NCBI GenBank assembly: GCA_947373495.1 | Contig: CANBXZ010000002.1 | Span: forward strand, 1-64,000 | Direction of reading: 5' to 3' | DNA: 64,000 nucleotides | Source of the DNA: Acetobacteraceae bacterium | Lineage (GTDB): Bacteria; Pseudomonadota; Alphaproteobacteria; Acetobacterales; Acetobacteraceae | Shown: in pieces, positions 43,562 to 52,825 of the stretch | Layout of the letters: each line of letters starts with the position of its first letter | Numbering within the stretch: position 1 is the stretch's first letter | Notes under the pieces: model-generated | What the model was told of the DNA's origin: nothing | Databases searched by the model: none | Seen by the model: only the letters and a program-made list of their open reading frames with translations | Made by a program: the position numbers and the translations under genes

Positions 43562-44947
43562 GTGAGCTTCGCCTCGATCGGCTTCCTGGTCTGGTTCCTG
43601 CCGCTGGTGCTGCTGGCGCAGTGGCTGCTGCCCTGGCGCAACGCCACGCTGTTGCTGGCCAGCCTGGCATTCTACGCCTGGGGCGACCCGGCGCACCTGC
43701 CCGTGTTGCTGTTCTACATCGTCCTGAACTGGGGGCTGGGGCGGCTGCTGGGGCGCCAGCCGGGATGCCGCCGGCTGTTGCTGCTGGGCCTGGGGCTGAA
43801 CCTGCTGCCATTGTTCTGGTTCAAGTATGCCGGTTTCCTGGCCGGCCTGGTTGGCTTCGCCGTGGTGCCGCCGCAACTGCCGCTGGGGGTTTCCTTCTTC
43901 GCCTTCCAGGGTATCTCCTACCTGGTGGACATCCATCGCGGCCTGGTTCTGCCGCAGCGCCGGCTATGGGTGTTCGCGCTGTACAAGGCGCTGTTCCCGC
44001 TGCTCATCGCCGGGCCGATCCTGCGCTACCGCGACATCGAGGGGCGGCTGGAACGGCGGCGCACCAGCCTGCTGCGCTGGCGCCATGGCATGACCCTGTT
44101 CGTGTTGGGGCTGGGGCAGAAGGTGCTGCTGGCCAATACCCTCGCGGTGCCGGCCGACCAGATCTTCGCCCTGCCAGCGGCGCAGCTGGGCCTGGCCACG
44201 GCCTGGTTGGGTGTTGTCTGCTATCATCTGCAATTGCTGTTCGACTTCTCCGGCTATTCGACCATGGCGATCGGCATCGGCCATATGCTGGGCCTGCGCT
44301 TCCCGGCCAATTTCGACCGGCCCTACCTGGCCCAGTCGGTGACCGAGTTCTGGCGTCGCTGGCACATGACGCTTTCGGCCTGGTTCCGCGACTATGTCTA
44401 CATCCCGCTGGGAGGCAACCGGCACGGCGCCTGGCGCACCGCTGGCAACCTGTTGCTGGTCTACATCCTGTGCGGGCTCTGGCATGGCGCTGCCTGGACG
44501 TTCCTGCTGTGGGGCATGTTCCAGGGGGCGCTGATGCTGCTGGAACGCCTCGGCTTCGGGGCGGTGCTGGCCCGGGCCTGGCGGCCGCTGCGCCACCTCT
44601 ACCTGCTGTTGTCGCTGCTGGTGGGGTGGGGGCTGTTCCGCAGCGAATCCCTGGCAACCACCTGGAGCATGTGGAGCGCCATGGCCGGCCTGAACCAGGG
44701 TGCGGCCGAACCGGCGCCGCTGGGCGCCTTCCTGTCGGCACCGGTGATGACGGCGCTGCTGGTTGGCGCGCTGCTGGCTACCCAGCGCCTGCCGCGCGGG
44801 CCGGGTTGGGTGAGCGGCAAGGCTGGCGGTGCGCTGCTGCTGTGGCGCGACGCGGGCGCCTATGCCGCGGTGCTGCTGGTCTTTGTCGCCTCGCTGGCCC
44901 GGGTGGCGAGCGGTACCCACAACCCCTTCATCTACTGGCGCTTCTGA
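43562..44947 (+). CDS. MBOAT-family O-acyltransferase (AlgI-like)
   Basis: A 461-residue polytopic membrane protein of the MBOAT family. It starts at GTG (VSFASIGFLVWFLPLV), then shows LASLAFYAWGDP, LPLGVSFFAFQGISYLVDIHRG, DFSGYSTMAIGIGHMLGLRFP, the conserved VTEFWRRWHMTLSAWFRDYVY stretch (read FWRRWHMTLSAWFRDYVYIP), and the active-site His in CGLWHGAAWTFLLWG. AlgI-like proteins pass acetyl groups across the inner membrane for O-acetylation of a polysaccharide in the periplasm. The next gene, overlapping by one base, encodes the AlgX/AlgJ-like partner. Its position behind the glycosyltransferase fusion ties it to the same glycan. Confidence 0.92.
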   Translation: MSFASIGFLVWFLPLVLLAQWLLPWRNATLLLASLAFYAWGDPAHLPVLLFYIVLNWGLGRLLGRQPGCRRLLLLGLGLNLLPLFWFKYAGFLAGLVGFAVVPPQLPLGVSFFAFQGISYLVDIHRGLVLPQRRLWVFALYKALFPLLIAGPILRYRDIEGRLERRRTSLLRWRHGMTLFVLGLGQKVLLANTLAVPADQIFALPAAQLGLATAWLGVVCYHLQLLFDFSGYSTMAIGIGHMLGLRFPANFDRPYLAQSVTEFWRRWHMTLSAWFRDYVYIPLGGNRHGAWRTAGNLLLVYILCGLWHGAAWTFLLWGMFQGALMLLERLGFGAVLARAWRPLRHLYLLLSLLVGWGLFRSESLATTWSMWSAMAGLNQGAAEPAPLGAFLSAPVMTALLVGALLATQRLPRGPGWVSGKAGGALLLWRDAGAYAAVLLVFVASLARVASGTHNPFIYWRF

Positions 44948-46131
44948 TGCCACCGCGCCGCGATGCCAGCCGAGCGCGCCGCTGGCTGCAAGCCGGCTTC
45001 GTCGGCGTGCTGGCCCTGCTGGCGCTGCTGCCGCTGCTGGCGCAGCTGGCTGGCTTCAATGGCTGGCGTGCCGGGGAAAACCGGGCCCAGGCGCCGATGC
45101 CGGCCGTGCCGCGGGATGCTGCGGGCCTGCGGGCCTGGCCGCGCGTGGCGGATGCCGCCGTGAACGACCGCTTCGGCCTGCGCACGCAACTGGTTTCGCT
45201 GCATGACCAGGCCTTGTTCCGCCTGTTCGGCGCCTTCGCCGTGCCCCAGGTACTGGCCGGGCCAGGGGGGCGCCTGTTCGTCTCCAGCGACGGGGCCAAG
45301 TCGCTGATCCGGTACGCCTGCGGGCGAGGCCTGCCGGTCGAAACCGTGCCGGATCTGGCGGGGCAGGTCGAAGCCCTGTTCCGCGGCCTGCAACAGCGGG
45401 TGCCGCGCGCCGACCTGTTGCTGGCGCCCAGCGCCCCGGTGCTCTATCCGGCCGAGCTACCTGCCTGGCTGCGGCGTGACTGTGCGGCGGGCACGCCGAT
45501 CGCACGCCAGGTGATGGACCGACTGCCGGCCGAATGGCGCGAGCGGTCCTTCTTTCCCGTCGCGCCGCTGGTGGCCCCTGGCCTGCCCGGCCCCGCCATT
45601 CCGCGCCGCTTCATGCACTGGGATGGCGTCGGGGCAGGGCGCGCCGTCGCCGCCTGGGCCGAGGAGAGGCGTCACCTGCAACGCCGGCTGGAGGTGCCGG
45701 CGGCCTGGCAGTGGCGCCCCTCCGACCTCAGCGGCTTCTTTCCCGGCCTGCGCCTGGGGTCGATGGCGCTGGAGCCGGCGGCGGAGGTGCCGGGGGTGGA
45801 ACCATGCCTTGGCTGGCCCTGCTTCCCCGGCTTCGCCGACATCGCCAGCGTGCTGGTGGATGTGCGCCGGTTTCGCGCCGCCCAGCCCGGTGCCGGCCGC
45901 TTGCTCGTATTGTCGGATTCCTTCGGCGCCGCGGCTGCGCCCTGGCTGGCGCGCTACTACGGCGAGGTTTGGCAGTTCACGCTGAACCATGCCGAGCAGC
46001 TCTCGCCGGGGCAACGCAGCCGGCTCGCGCAGGCGCTGCTGGAGGGATATCGTCCGGACCAGGTGCTGGTGTTGATGATGGACGCCTCGATGACCCTCAC
46101 CTTGCCGCGGCTGCTCGGCCTGCTGGAATGA
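44947..46131 (+). CDS. AlgX/AlgJ-like SGNH O-acetyltransferase
   Basis: A 394-residue periplasmic protein held by an N-terminal signal anchor (WLQAGFVGVLALLALLPLLA). The region AVNDRFGLRTQLVSLHDQALFRLFG is the start of the AlgX/AlgJ acetyltransferase domain. The SGNH catalytic Ser is in LLVLSDSFGAAAAPWLARYYGEVW. The usual Asp-His pair of the AlgJ family would be expected near FFPVAPL...RFMHWDGVGA, where an MHWDG segment (HWD) is present. It would accept acetyl groups from the MBOAT protein and place them on a polymer. ATG 44947 overlaps the MBOAT stop (TGATG). Confidence 0.85.
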   Translation: MPPRRDASRARRWLQAGFVGVLALLALLPLLAQLAGFNGWRAGENRAQAPMPAVPRDAAGLRAWPRVADAAVNDRFGLRTQLVSLHDQALFRLFGAFAVPQVLAGPGGRLFVSSDGAKSLIRYACGRGLPVETVPDLAGQVEALFRGLQQRVPRADLLLAPSAPVLYPAELPAWLRRDCAAGTPIARQVMDRLPAEWRERSFFPVAPLVAPGLPGPAIPRRFMHWDGVGAGRAVAAWAEERRHLQRRLEVPAAWQWRPSDLSGFFPGLRLGSMALEPAAEVPGVEPCLGWPCFPGFADIASVLVDVRRFRAAQPGAGRLLVLSDSFGAAAAPWLARYYGEVWQFTLNHAEQLSPGQRSRLAQALLEGYRPDQVLVLMMDASMTLTLPRLLGLLE

Positions 46132-46339
46132 CGCGGACACTGGCAGGCAGGACGGAGAACGGGCGACGCACCCGCTGCCGTGCTGCCGCGGGAAGTCCGG
46201 CCAAGGTCCCTGGCACTGCCAGCGGCATGGCATTATTCTTCCACGGGCTTCGCCATTTCCTCAGCCGCGCATGAATTGCAGCCATGAAACACGCCCGTCG
46301 ATCGGAATGCCAAGCGCGGGGTGGGCGCATCCACGCGAC

Positions 46340-46723
46340 ATGAAGACCCAGGCGGCGCGGGCTGTTCGGCATTTGGCTGATGGCCATCCAGGGCTGGCGC
46401 TGGTTGCCGCCGGCATGGCGAGGGCACGGGCCGAACGGCTGTCCTATGCCTATCGGGTTGACCGGCTGTGGCCGACACGCGTGCTGCGGCTGTCGCTGTA
46501 TGTGGCGATCCGGCTGGGGGCGCGCCTGCCCGTCTGGGCCAACATGGCGGCCTGGAACGCACACCGGCTGCCGATGCTGCACAGGCCGCTCAGCGTTGCC
46601 TACCGGCGCAGCCTGCGCCCCTACCCCGCCCAGCCGCCACAAGGTGTCGATCATGCTGGCCCCGCCCAGCGCCGCATCCAACGCCGGCTTGAACGGTTGC
46701 GCCTGACCGCAGGCCTGGGCTGA
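46340..46723 (+). CDS. Uncharacterised 127-residue protein of the glycan locus
   Basis: A basic, Arg/Leu-rich protein starting MKTQAARAVRHLADGHPG. It has amphipathic helices and one mildly hydrophobic stretch (VLRLSLYVAIRLGARLPVWANM). I do not recognise a family. A further start upstream is open to 46271. Its stop codon overlaps the ATG of the double GT4 gene (TGATG at 46721-46725), so translation of the two is likely coupled, and this is the best evidence that it is a real gene. It may be a small accessory or membrane-associating partner of the glycosyltransferase. The 208 bases before it show no gene. Confidence 0.5.
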   Translation: MKTQAARAVRHLADGHPGLALVAAGMARARAERLSYAYRVDRLWPTRVLRLSLYVAIRLGARLPVWANMAAWNAHRLPMLHRPLSVAYRRSLRPYPAQPPQGVDHAGPAQRRIQRRLERLRLTAGLG

Positions 46724-49641
46724 TGCATGTCGTGCTGGACCTGCAGGTGGTGCAGGACGAGGCGGTGAGCCTCGACGTCGCCTTGCGGGCGCTGGACCTG
46801 GCGCTGGTGCTGGCCGAGGCACCGTGTGGCCACCGGGTCACCGCCCTGCTGAACGGAACCAGGCCGGCCGGGCTGCATGCCCTGCAACAGAAGCTGCGGC
46901 GGGTCCTGCCGCCGCACGCCATCGTGCTGTGGCACGCCCCGGCCACGCCGGCCCCGGGCCCCGGGACGCTGGCAGCGGCAGCCCTGGTCCGGGCGGCGGC
47001 CGTGGTCGCGCTGGCGCCCGACCTCCTGCTGCTCGGCAGCGCCGATTCCGGGATCACCGCCTGGCCCACCGCCTGGCCCTCTCCTGTCACGCTTGCCATG
47101 GCGGACCTGTTCGAGCCACCCGAAGCGAGCGGCAAGGCGCCCTGGGAGGTGCTGGTGGGGCGCATCGCGGGGGCACCCGCACGCAGGGCCGCGCCGGCCA
47201 GGCGGCTGAGGCTGGCGCATCTGGGCCCCTTGCCGCCGCAGCCGACAGGTGTTGCCGACGCGACCGCCTCCGTGTTGCCGGCGCTGTGCCGGTACTACGA
47301 CATCACGCTGTTCGTGCCCGAACCGGACCAGGTGGCGGCGCCATTGCGCGCCGCCTTCCCGGTGCGGCCCACCACTGCCTTTGCGCGCCTGGCGAGCGGC
47401 TTCGACCGCATCCTTTACCAGTTGGGCAATTCGCCGTTCCACCACGACCCGGCCATGCTGCTTGTCGACCACCCGGGCGTGGTGCTGCTGCACGACACGA
47501 TGCTGGGCGACCTGACGGCCCATCTTGCCGGCGCCGAACTGGGCGCGGCGTTGTTCGCGGCCGAGGGCTGGCCCGCCTACCTCTGCCTGGCCGAACACGG
47601 ATTGCAGGCGGCCATCCGCGCCCATGGCTGCCTGGCGCCGCTGTTGCGCGAGCAAATGGGCGCCATCGTCCACTCGACCTTCGGCGTTGCACAGGTTCAT
47701 GCCGCCGGCGATGTGCCGGTTTGGCAGGCACCGCTGCCGCTGCTCTATGGCGCCCCCGGGCAGCCCGCCCTGCTGCCGCGCCGCGCGGCGCGAACGGCGC
47801 TCGGCATTGCCGCCGACGAGATGCTTGTGGTGTGCTTCGGCGCGGTCACGCCGGCCAAATGTCCTGGCCTGCTGGTGGAGGGCTTCGAGCGCGCATTCGC
47901 TGCCACCGGCAGGGCACGCCTGGTCTTCGTCGGCGCCTTGCTCGACGGCAGCGCGCCTGACTCCACCAGGGCAAGGGTGGGCGTGACCGGGCGGGTCACC
48001 CCTGAGGCCTGGCGGCACTGGCTGGCGGCCGCGGATATCGCGGTGCAACTTCGCCGCAACTCGCGTGGCGAAACCTCCGGTGCTGTCATGGATGCCATGG
48101 CGGCGGGCCTGCCGACCATCGCCAACGCCCATGGCGCCATGGCGGAACTGCCGCCCGACGCGGTTCTGCTGCTGGCCGATATCCCGACGCCGGACGAGTT
48201 GGCGCAGGCGCTGCGGGTGTTGGCCGAGGATGCCGGATTGCGCCATCGGCTCGGCGAGGCCGGGCGGCGGCATGTGACCACGGCCCATGCGTCCGAGGCG
48301 GCGGCCGCTGGCTATGCGGCGGCGATCGAGGCGGCCTACGCGCTGCCATCCGGTCGGGTCGCCGCCGACATGCTGCTGAAGGCTCTCGCGCCCTCTCGGC
48401 TGCCGGCCGACCTGCTGGCGCAGGCTGTCGCGGCAACCATGCCGATGCACGGCATTCGGCGCCTGCTCATCGATGTCAGCATCGTCGCCAGGCAGGATAT
48501 CGGCACCGGCATCCAGCGGGTCACGCGCGAAATCGCCCGCCGCCTGCTGTCCGGGCGGGTGCCCGGCTGGCGGGTGGAAGCGCTGCGCGGCGATAGGCGC
48601 GCGTTGCTGCTCGCGCGTGAATGGGTGGCCGGGCTGCTGCGCGTGCCATGCCCGGCGCCCGATGACCTGGCCGAGGCCGGGGCCGGCGATCGCATCCTGC
48701 TGCTGGATTTTCCGGGCATGATCGAGGGCGATGACATGCTGGCATTGCGGCAGGCGCAGGCTCGCGGCGCCGAGTTGGTCCTGGTCCTCTACGACCTGCT
48801 GCCGATATTGCACCCCGAATGGTTCCCGCCCCTCAGTGCCACCGTCACCGCCGCATATCAGCGGGCGTTGCTGGGCTGCGTGGACCAGGTGATCTGCATC
48901 TCCCGCAGCGTGGCGCTGGAACTGCACGCTGCCCTCGCCTCCGGCGAGGTGCAGCGCGCCCGGGCGCTGGAGATCGGCTGGTTTCACCTGGGGTCGGATT
49001 TCCGCTCCGATGTCGCCGGCGCGGCCCCGGCCGAGGCGGTGCGTGTCGCCCTCGCCGCCATGGCGCGGATGCCCAGCCTGCTCATGGTTGGCACTGTCGA
49101 ACCGCGCAAGGGCCATGCCCAGGCGCTGGCGGCCTGCGAGCGGCTGTGGGCCGCTGGGCTGGATGCCGCCCTTGTCGTCGCCGGCAACCAGGGCTGGATG
49201 ACCGAGGCGGTATGCGACCACCTGGCATCGCACCCGGAGGCCGGGCGGCGCCTGCACTGGCTCCGCCATCCCAGCGACAGCGACCTGGCGGCGCTGTACC
49301 AGGCATCGACCGGCCTGCTCGCTGCTTCCCTGGGCGAAGGCTTCGGCCTGCCGCTGGTGGAAGCCGCACGCATCGGCAAGCCGATCCTCGCCCGCGATAT
49401 CCCGGTGTTTCGCGAAGTCACCGCAGGGCAGGCCTGTTGGTTCGCGGGCGAGGATGCCGCCTCGCTCGCCGCCGCGATCGGCGATTTTTTCCTGGCGGGC
49501 CGGGCGGGGACACTGCCGGGCTCCCAGGCCAGGCGCATCCTCAACTGGGACGAGAGCGCGGCACAGCTGTTCGACCAGGTGATGGTCGCGCCGTGGCCGC
49601 TACGCTGGGCGCCGGCGGCCGCTTCCGGGCCGCCCGGATGA
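46723..49641 (+). CDS. Large glycosyltransferase with two GT4 domains
   Basis: A 972-residue cytoplasmic protein. Residues 1-160 start MHVVLDLQVVQDEAV and look like a small extra domain of unknown role. Residues 165-560 are a first GT4-like domain (CFGAVTPAKCPGLLVEGF near 370, VMDAMAAGLPTIANAHGA near 457). Residues 580-965 are a second GT4 domain opening with IVARQDIGTGIQRVTREIAR, a typical N-terminal motif of rhamnosyl/mannosyl GT4 enzymes, then GTVEPRKGHAQAL near 789 and the nucleotide-sugar motif SLGEGFGLPLVEAARIGKP near 868. Two successive glycosyl transfers are implied. It abuts the convergent FkbM gene without a gap. Confidence 0.9.
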   Translation: MHVVLDLQVVQDEAVSLDVALRALDLALVLAEAPCGHRVTALLNGTRPAGLHALQQKLRRVLPPHAIVLWHAPATPAPGPGTLAAAALVRAAAVVALAPDLLLLGSADSGITAWPTAWPSPVTLAMADLFEPPEASGKAPWEVLVGRIAGAPARRAAPARRLRLAHLGPLPPQPTGVADATASVLPALCRYYDITLFVPEPDQVAAPLRAAFPVRPTTAFARLASGFDRILYQLGNSPFHHDPAMLLVDHPGVVLLHDTMLGDLTAHLAGAELGAALFAAEGWPAYLCLAEHGLQAAIRAHGCLAPLLREQMGAIVHSTFGVAQVHAAGDVPVWQAPLPLLYGAPGQPALLPRRAARTALGIAADEMLVVCFGAVTPAKCPGLLVEGFERAFAATGRARLVFVGALLDGSAPDSTRARVGVTGRVTPEAWRHWLAAADIAVQLRRNSRGETSGAVMDAMAAGLPTIANAHGAMAELPPDAVLLLADIPTPDELAQALRVLAEDAGLRHRLGEAGRRHVTTAHASEAAAAGYAAAIEAAYALPSGRVAADMLLKALAPSRLPADLLAQAVAATMPMHGIRRLLIDVSIVARQDIGTGIQRVTREIARRLLSGRVPGWRVEALRGDRRALLLAREWVAGLLRVPCPAPDDLAEAGAGDRILLLDFPGMIEGDDMLALRQAQARGAELVLVLYDLLPILHPEWFPPLSATVTAAYQRALLGCVDQVICISRSVALELHAALASGEVQRARALEIGWFHLGSDFRSDVAGAAPAEAVRVALAAMARMPSLLMVGTVEPRKGHAQALAACERLWAAGLDAALVVAGNQGWMTEAVCDHLASHPEAGRRLHWLRHPSDSDLAALYQASTGLLAASLGEGFGLPLVEAARIGKPILARDIPVFREVTAGQACWFAGEDAASLAAAIGDFFLAGRAGTLPGSQARRILNWDESAAQLFDQVMVAPWPLRWAPAAASGPPG

Positions 49642-51480
49642 TCAGGCGGCGGCCGGGCCGAGCAGGTGCCGCGCCAGGCTGGGCTTGCGATAGATCACCG
49701 CGGCGACCAGGGCCTGCGCGGCGCGGGTAGCGGTATCCGCGGCACGACGAAAGAACACCGCCTCGGCCCACAGCAGCCGGTCGGCGGCCGGAGCATCGCC
49801 CGTGGCGGGGTAGTGGTATCGCGCCGGGTGCAGCAGGTCGACCAAGTCGAAACCCTGGCCTGCAAGCAGGTCGTGGATTGCAGGAAACAGCGGCTGGCCG
49901 ACATAGATCGGCGCGAACGCGACCTCGCAATGCACCACCGCGGTGCGGGCCAGCGTGGCGCCGCCATTCCGCAGCGCCATCGCCTCGCTGCCTTGGATAT
50001 CGAGCTTCAGGAAATCAACCGCGGCCGCCGGCACGACATCGTCCAGCCGGTGTGTCTGCACTGTCTCGGTGCGCAGGGTCCGCAGGGTCTGCAGATGATT
50101 GAAGGCGGCATTGTGCGCCAGGTTCAGCGGAAAGAGCGAGGAGGTGGCGTCGTCGTTGTTGATATGCAGCACGTGCCGCCCGCCATCGGCGATCGCGTAG
50201 GGCAGCAGGGTCAGGCCGTCCTGCGCCTCCGCGGCCCGGCGTTCGGCGATGCGCCGTTCCAGCGGGTCGAAGCCGATGATGTCGAGCGGCGTCAGTTGGG
50301 CCAGCGCATCATAGACATGCGCCTCGGAGGCCAGCATCTGCGCGCCGATATCGACGATGCGCGGCCGGCGGCCCAGCCGCAGCAATGCCTGCCGCACCAA
50401 GGCCGGGTCTGCCTGCACCGGCGCCGGCGCCGCGCCGAGATGGCCGCGGGCTTCCGGGCTGGCCAGGATGTCCAGGGCCACCCGCAGCGCCCCGTCGGGG
50501 GCATGCAGATGCGCCAGCCAGCCGGCCATCCCCTCCGGCTCCGGCTCACGCCCAAGGCAGGCGAGGTACAGCGCCCGCACGAAGCTCTCCGGCGCGATCG
50601 GTGGCGTGGGGTCCGGCGCCGCCTCGCGCACGGCCCGGCCGCGCTGCAGCCGGCCCAGCACATGGCCGGGGGCGGACAGGAACCGCTGGGCCAGGGTTGG
50701 CGGCGGCGCGCGGGAAGCGCCCAGCCGTGCCTCCAGCGATCGCGCCAGGGCCTCGGCGGCGGCGATACGCCGCTCGGCCTCGGCGTCGTGCCGGCGGAAG
50801 TTGTCGAACACGTTGGGCGGGGTGGCGAAGCTGGCCGCACGGTCGCTGCTTTCCTCCCGCAGGAACCAGGCGTTCAGCCCGTCGAACAGAACCGGCCGGT
50901 AGCCGGCCGCCAGCATCAGCGCATGCCAGGGGCCATCGCTGCGTTCGGTGCTCTGCGGCCTGGTCGCCTCGATCAGCACGACTTCAGGGCGATGGCGCCG
51001 CCAGTCGGCGCCGCGAATCACAGCCTCCTCGGCCCCCTCGACGTCGATCTTCAGGAAATGGATGTGTCGGCCGGGCAGATGCGCGTCCAATACCTCGGCC
51101 AGCGGCAGCACCTCCACCTCGATGTCGGCGGCGCGCAATTCCGCCTGGTTGGGGATGCGGGGCACGTGCTCATGCATCAGCGTGCTGGCCTGCAGCACCT
51201 GGGCCGCGTCGCGATACACCCGCAGCACCTGCTGGCCGCGTGCCGCCCCGAGGGCCAGGTTCAGGTTGATGTCGCGCGGCCGGGCCTGCGCCAGGCGCGC
51301 GAAGACCGGGCTCGGCTCGATGTTGATGCCCTGCCACCCCAGATCGTAGAAGGCCTTGGTGACGGATTCGGCGACCGGGTCCCAGGCACCGGCATCGACA
51401 TAGGTGCCGTGGCGGATGTCGGCGAACACCCGGCGCAGGATCACATCCTCGAAATTCTGCGCGTAGCTGACAAACGTCAT
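49642..51480 (-). CDS. FkbM-DUF4214-FkbM double methyltransferase
   Basis: A 612-residue protein with two FkbM-type methyltransferase domains. The first (residues 1-215) opens FVSYAQNFEDVILRRVF and has TYVDAGAWDPVAESVTKAF and HFLKIDVEGAEEAVI. A short coiled segment (EAERRIAAAEALARSLEARL) leads to a DUF4214-like module at about 298-342 (FVRALYLACLGREPEPEGM, then ILASPEAR). The second FkbM domain (372-560) has IVDIGAQMLASEAHVYDAL and DFLKLDIQGSEAMAL. FkbM enzymes O-methylate sugar hydroxyls. DUF4214 is usually found in secreted calcium-binding or surface proteins, so its presence between two methyltransferases is unusual. The start at 51480 is the first Met of the FkbM motif. Confidence 0.88.
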   Translation of the reverse strand: MTFVSYAQNFEDVILRRVFADIRHGTYVDAGAWDPVAESVTKAFYDLGWQGINIEPSPVFARLAQARPRDINLNLALGAARGQQVLRVYRDAAQVLQASTLMHEHVPRIPNQAELRAADIEVEVLPLAEVLDAHLPGRHIHFLKIDVEGAEEAVIRGADWRRHRPEVVLIEATRPQSTERSDGPWHALMLAAGYRPVLFDGLNAWFLREESSDRAASFATPPNVFDNFRRHDAEAERRIAAAEALARSLEARLGASRAPPPTLAQRFLSAPGHVLGRLQRGRAVREAAPDPTPPIAPESFVRALYLACLGREPEPEGMAGWLAHLHAPDGALRVALDILASPEARGHLGAAPAPVQADPALVRQALLRLGRRPRIVDIGAQMLASEAHVYDALAQLTPLDIIGFDPLERRIAERRAAEAQDGLTLLPYAIADGGRHVLHINNDDATSSLFPLNLAHNAAFNHLQTLRTLRTETVQTHRLDDVVPAAAVDFLKLDIQGSEAMALRNGGATLARTAVVHCEVAFAPIYVGQPLFPAIHDLLAGQGFDLVDLLHPARYHYPATGDAPAADRLLWAEAVFFRRAADTATRAAQALVAAVIYRKPSLARHLLGPAAA

Positions 51481-51532
51481 GCGGCGATGCGCCGCGGATG
51501 GCCGGCAGGACTGCGCATCGCTCGGGACATGC

Positions 51533-52825
51533 TCATGCACGCACACGCTGGGCGCCCTGAAACCAGAAGGCCTGTTCCGCGACCAGCCGCAGATAGCATG
51601 CTCCTCCCTCCAGCGCCTGGGCCTCGAACCGCCAGTCCAGCACCGCCTCGCCACCCGGCGGTACCGCGTGGGGGAGCGGGCACCGATTGGCAGCCTCCGC
51701 CTGGTCGGTCGCGGTGGCGTGCCGGGTCAGCGCCAGGGTGACACCTTGGCGCAAGGGCGGCACATGCGCGGGCCACAGCGTGCGGCCGCTGTTGCGCAGC
51801 CGAACCCGTACCACAAGCCCGCCCTGGTCCCAGGCGGCCGCAACAATGGTCATCTCGGCCGCGGTCTGCCCGGGGTCTGCCGCCGCCGGCCGCAGGCCTC
51901 CCGCCATGGGGCGCCGCGCCAGCAGCACATGGGCCGCGCTGGCCGGCGTGCTGGCCACCTGATGCAGTTCCATATGCGCCTGTGCCTCCGCGAACATCCC
52001 GTTCACCCCAAGATGAAACTGGATATCCTCAAAGCCGGCAGCTTGCAGTACGTGCCGCAGATAAGGCCGCGTGAAGGGGCTCTCCAGCGTGCCGTAGCGG
52101 GCCATCTCGGCGTCCAGGCCGCGCTCCAGTTGCCCATCGCCCGGGGTCCAACTGCCTTCGCCGCTGACCGAAAGACAGCCGCCCGGCTTCAGCAGCGCGA
52201 ACACCTTGCCCATGGCGGCGCGCTCGTCGATGACATGGTGCAGGGCCTCGTGGAACATCACGGCATCCACCTGGGCAAGATACGCCGTCAGGTCGGCTTC
52301 CTCGAACGTGGCGGTGATGCAGGTGGCCGTATCCGTCGCCACCCCGCTCATGGCCTCGAACCCCTGCAGCCGCCGCCGCGCCAGGTCGTTCATCACCTCG
52401 CTCGGGTCGAGCGCCACCACGCGATAGCCGAGGCCCACCAGGATCTGTGTCACCCATCCCGGGCCGGAGCCGACATCCATGACCAGCGCGCCCGGTGGAA
52501 GCCGCATGGCCTGGACGGCGTTGAGGATCGCGTACATGCCGTGGAAGAAATGCGGATGCCCCTCGGTCGGGTCATACGGCTTGCGACGCATCCAGCCGAA
52601 GCCCTCGCTGTCGGCCAGGGCCTGCGGATACCGCTCGGCTGCGGAACGCAAGGCGGCGAAGTCCTGGCCCGCCGCCGGCACATAGCGCTTCGGGCCGGTG
52701 AAATCGGCTGGGTCAGCAGGTGCTGGTGGCCGGGGCGCCACGGTTCCGCCGGTTCGAGGCGGCAGCAGCCCGAACCTGCACGACAGCCAGGCGGGCAATG
52801 ACCGCCGCATGCGTTCAACGCTCAT
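51533..52825 (-). CDS. SAM-dependent methyltransferase with C-terminal beta domain
   Basis: A 430-residue protein. The methyltransferase core has VMDVGSGPGWVTQILVGLG at residues about 115-133, VDAVMFHEALHHVIDERAA and LKPGGCLSVSGEGSW. Residues 335-430 are separate: AEMTIVAAAWDQGG followed by VRVRLRNSGRTLWPA and LDWRFEAQALEGG read like an immunoglobulin-like beta-sandwich often fused to glycan-processing proteins (compare the Wzt C-terminal fold). The start at 52825 has AAGGAT upstream; the longer frame is compositionally non-coding. It is in the same direction as, and 52 bases before, the FkbM gene, so the two are probably co-transcribed. Confidence 0.82.
   Translation of the reverse strand: MSVERMRRSLPAWLSCRFGLLPPRTGGTVAPRPPAPADPADFTGPKRYVPAAGQDFAALRSAAERYPQALADSEGFGWMRRKPYDPTEGHPHFFHGMYAILNAVQAMRLPPGALVMDVGSGPGWVTQILVGLGYRVVALDPSEVMNDLARRRLQGFEAMSGVATDTATCITATFEEADLTAYLAQVDAVMFHEALHHVIDERAAMGKVFALLKPGGCLSVSGEGSWTPGDGQLERGLDAEMARYGTLESPFTRPYLRHVLQAAGFEDIQFHLGVNGMFAEAQAHMELHQVASTPASAAHVLLARRPMAGGLRPAAADPGQTAAEMTIVAAAWDQGGLVVRVRLRNSGRTLWPAHVPPLRQGVTLALTRHATATDQAEAANRCPLPHAVPPGGEAVLDWRFEAQALEGGACYLRLVAEQAFWFQGAQRVRA

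Noticed and set aside
38932-43647. 1571-codon open frame antisense to the glycan megaenzyme
   Set aside because: The plus strand encodes continuous, recognisable methyltransferase and glycosyltransferase domains. The antisense product is Gln/His/Arg-rich without domains.
46651-49269. 872-codon antisense frame over the double GT4 gene
   Set aside because: Same reasoning: compositionally a shadow of a GC-rich coding strand.
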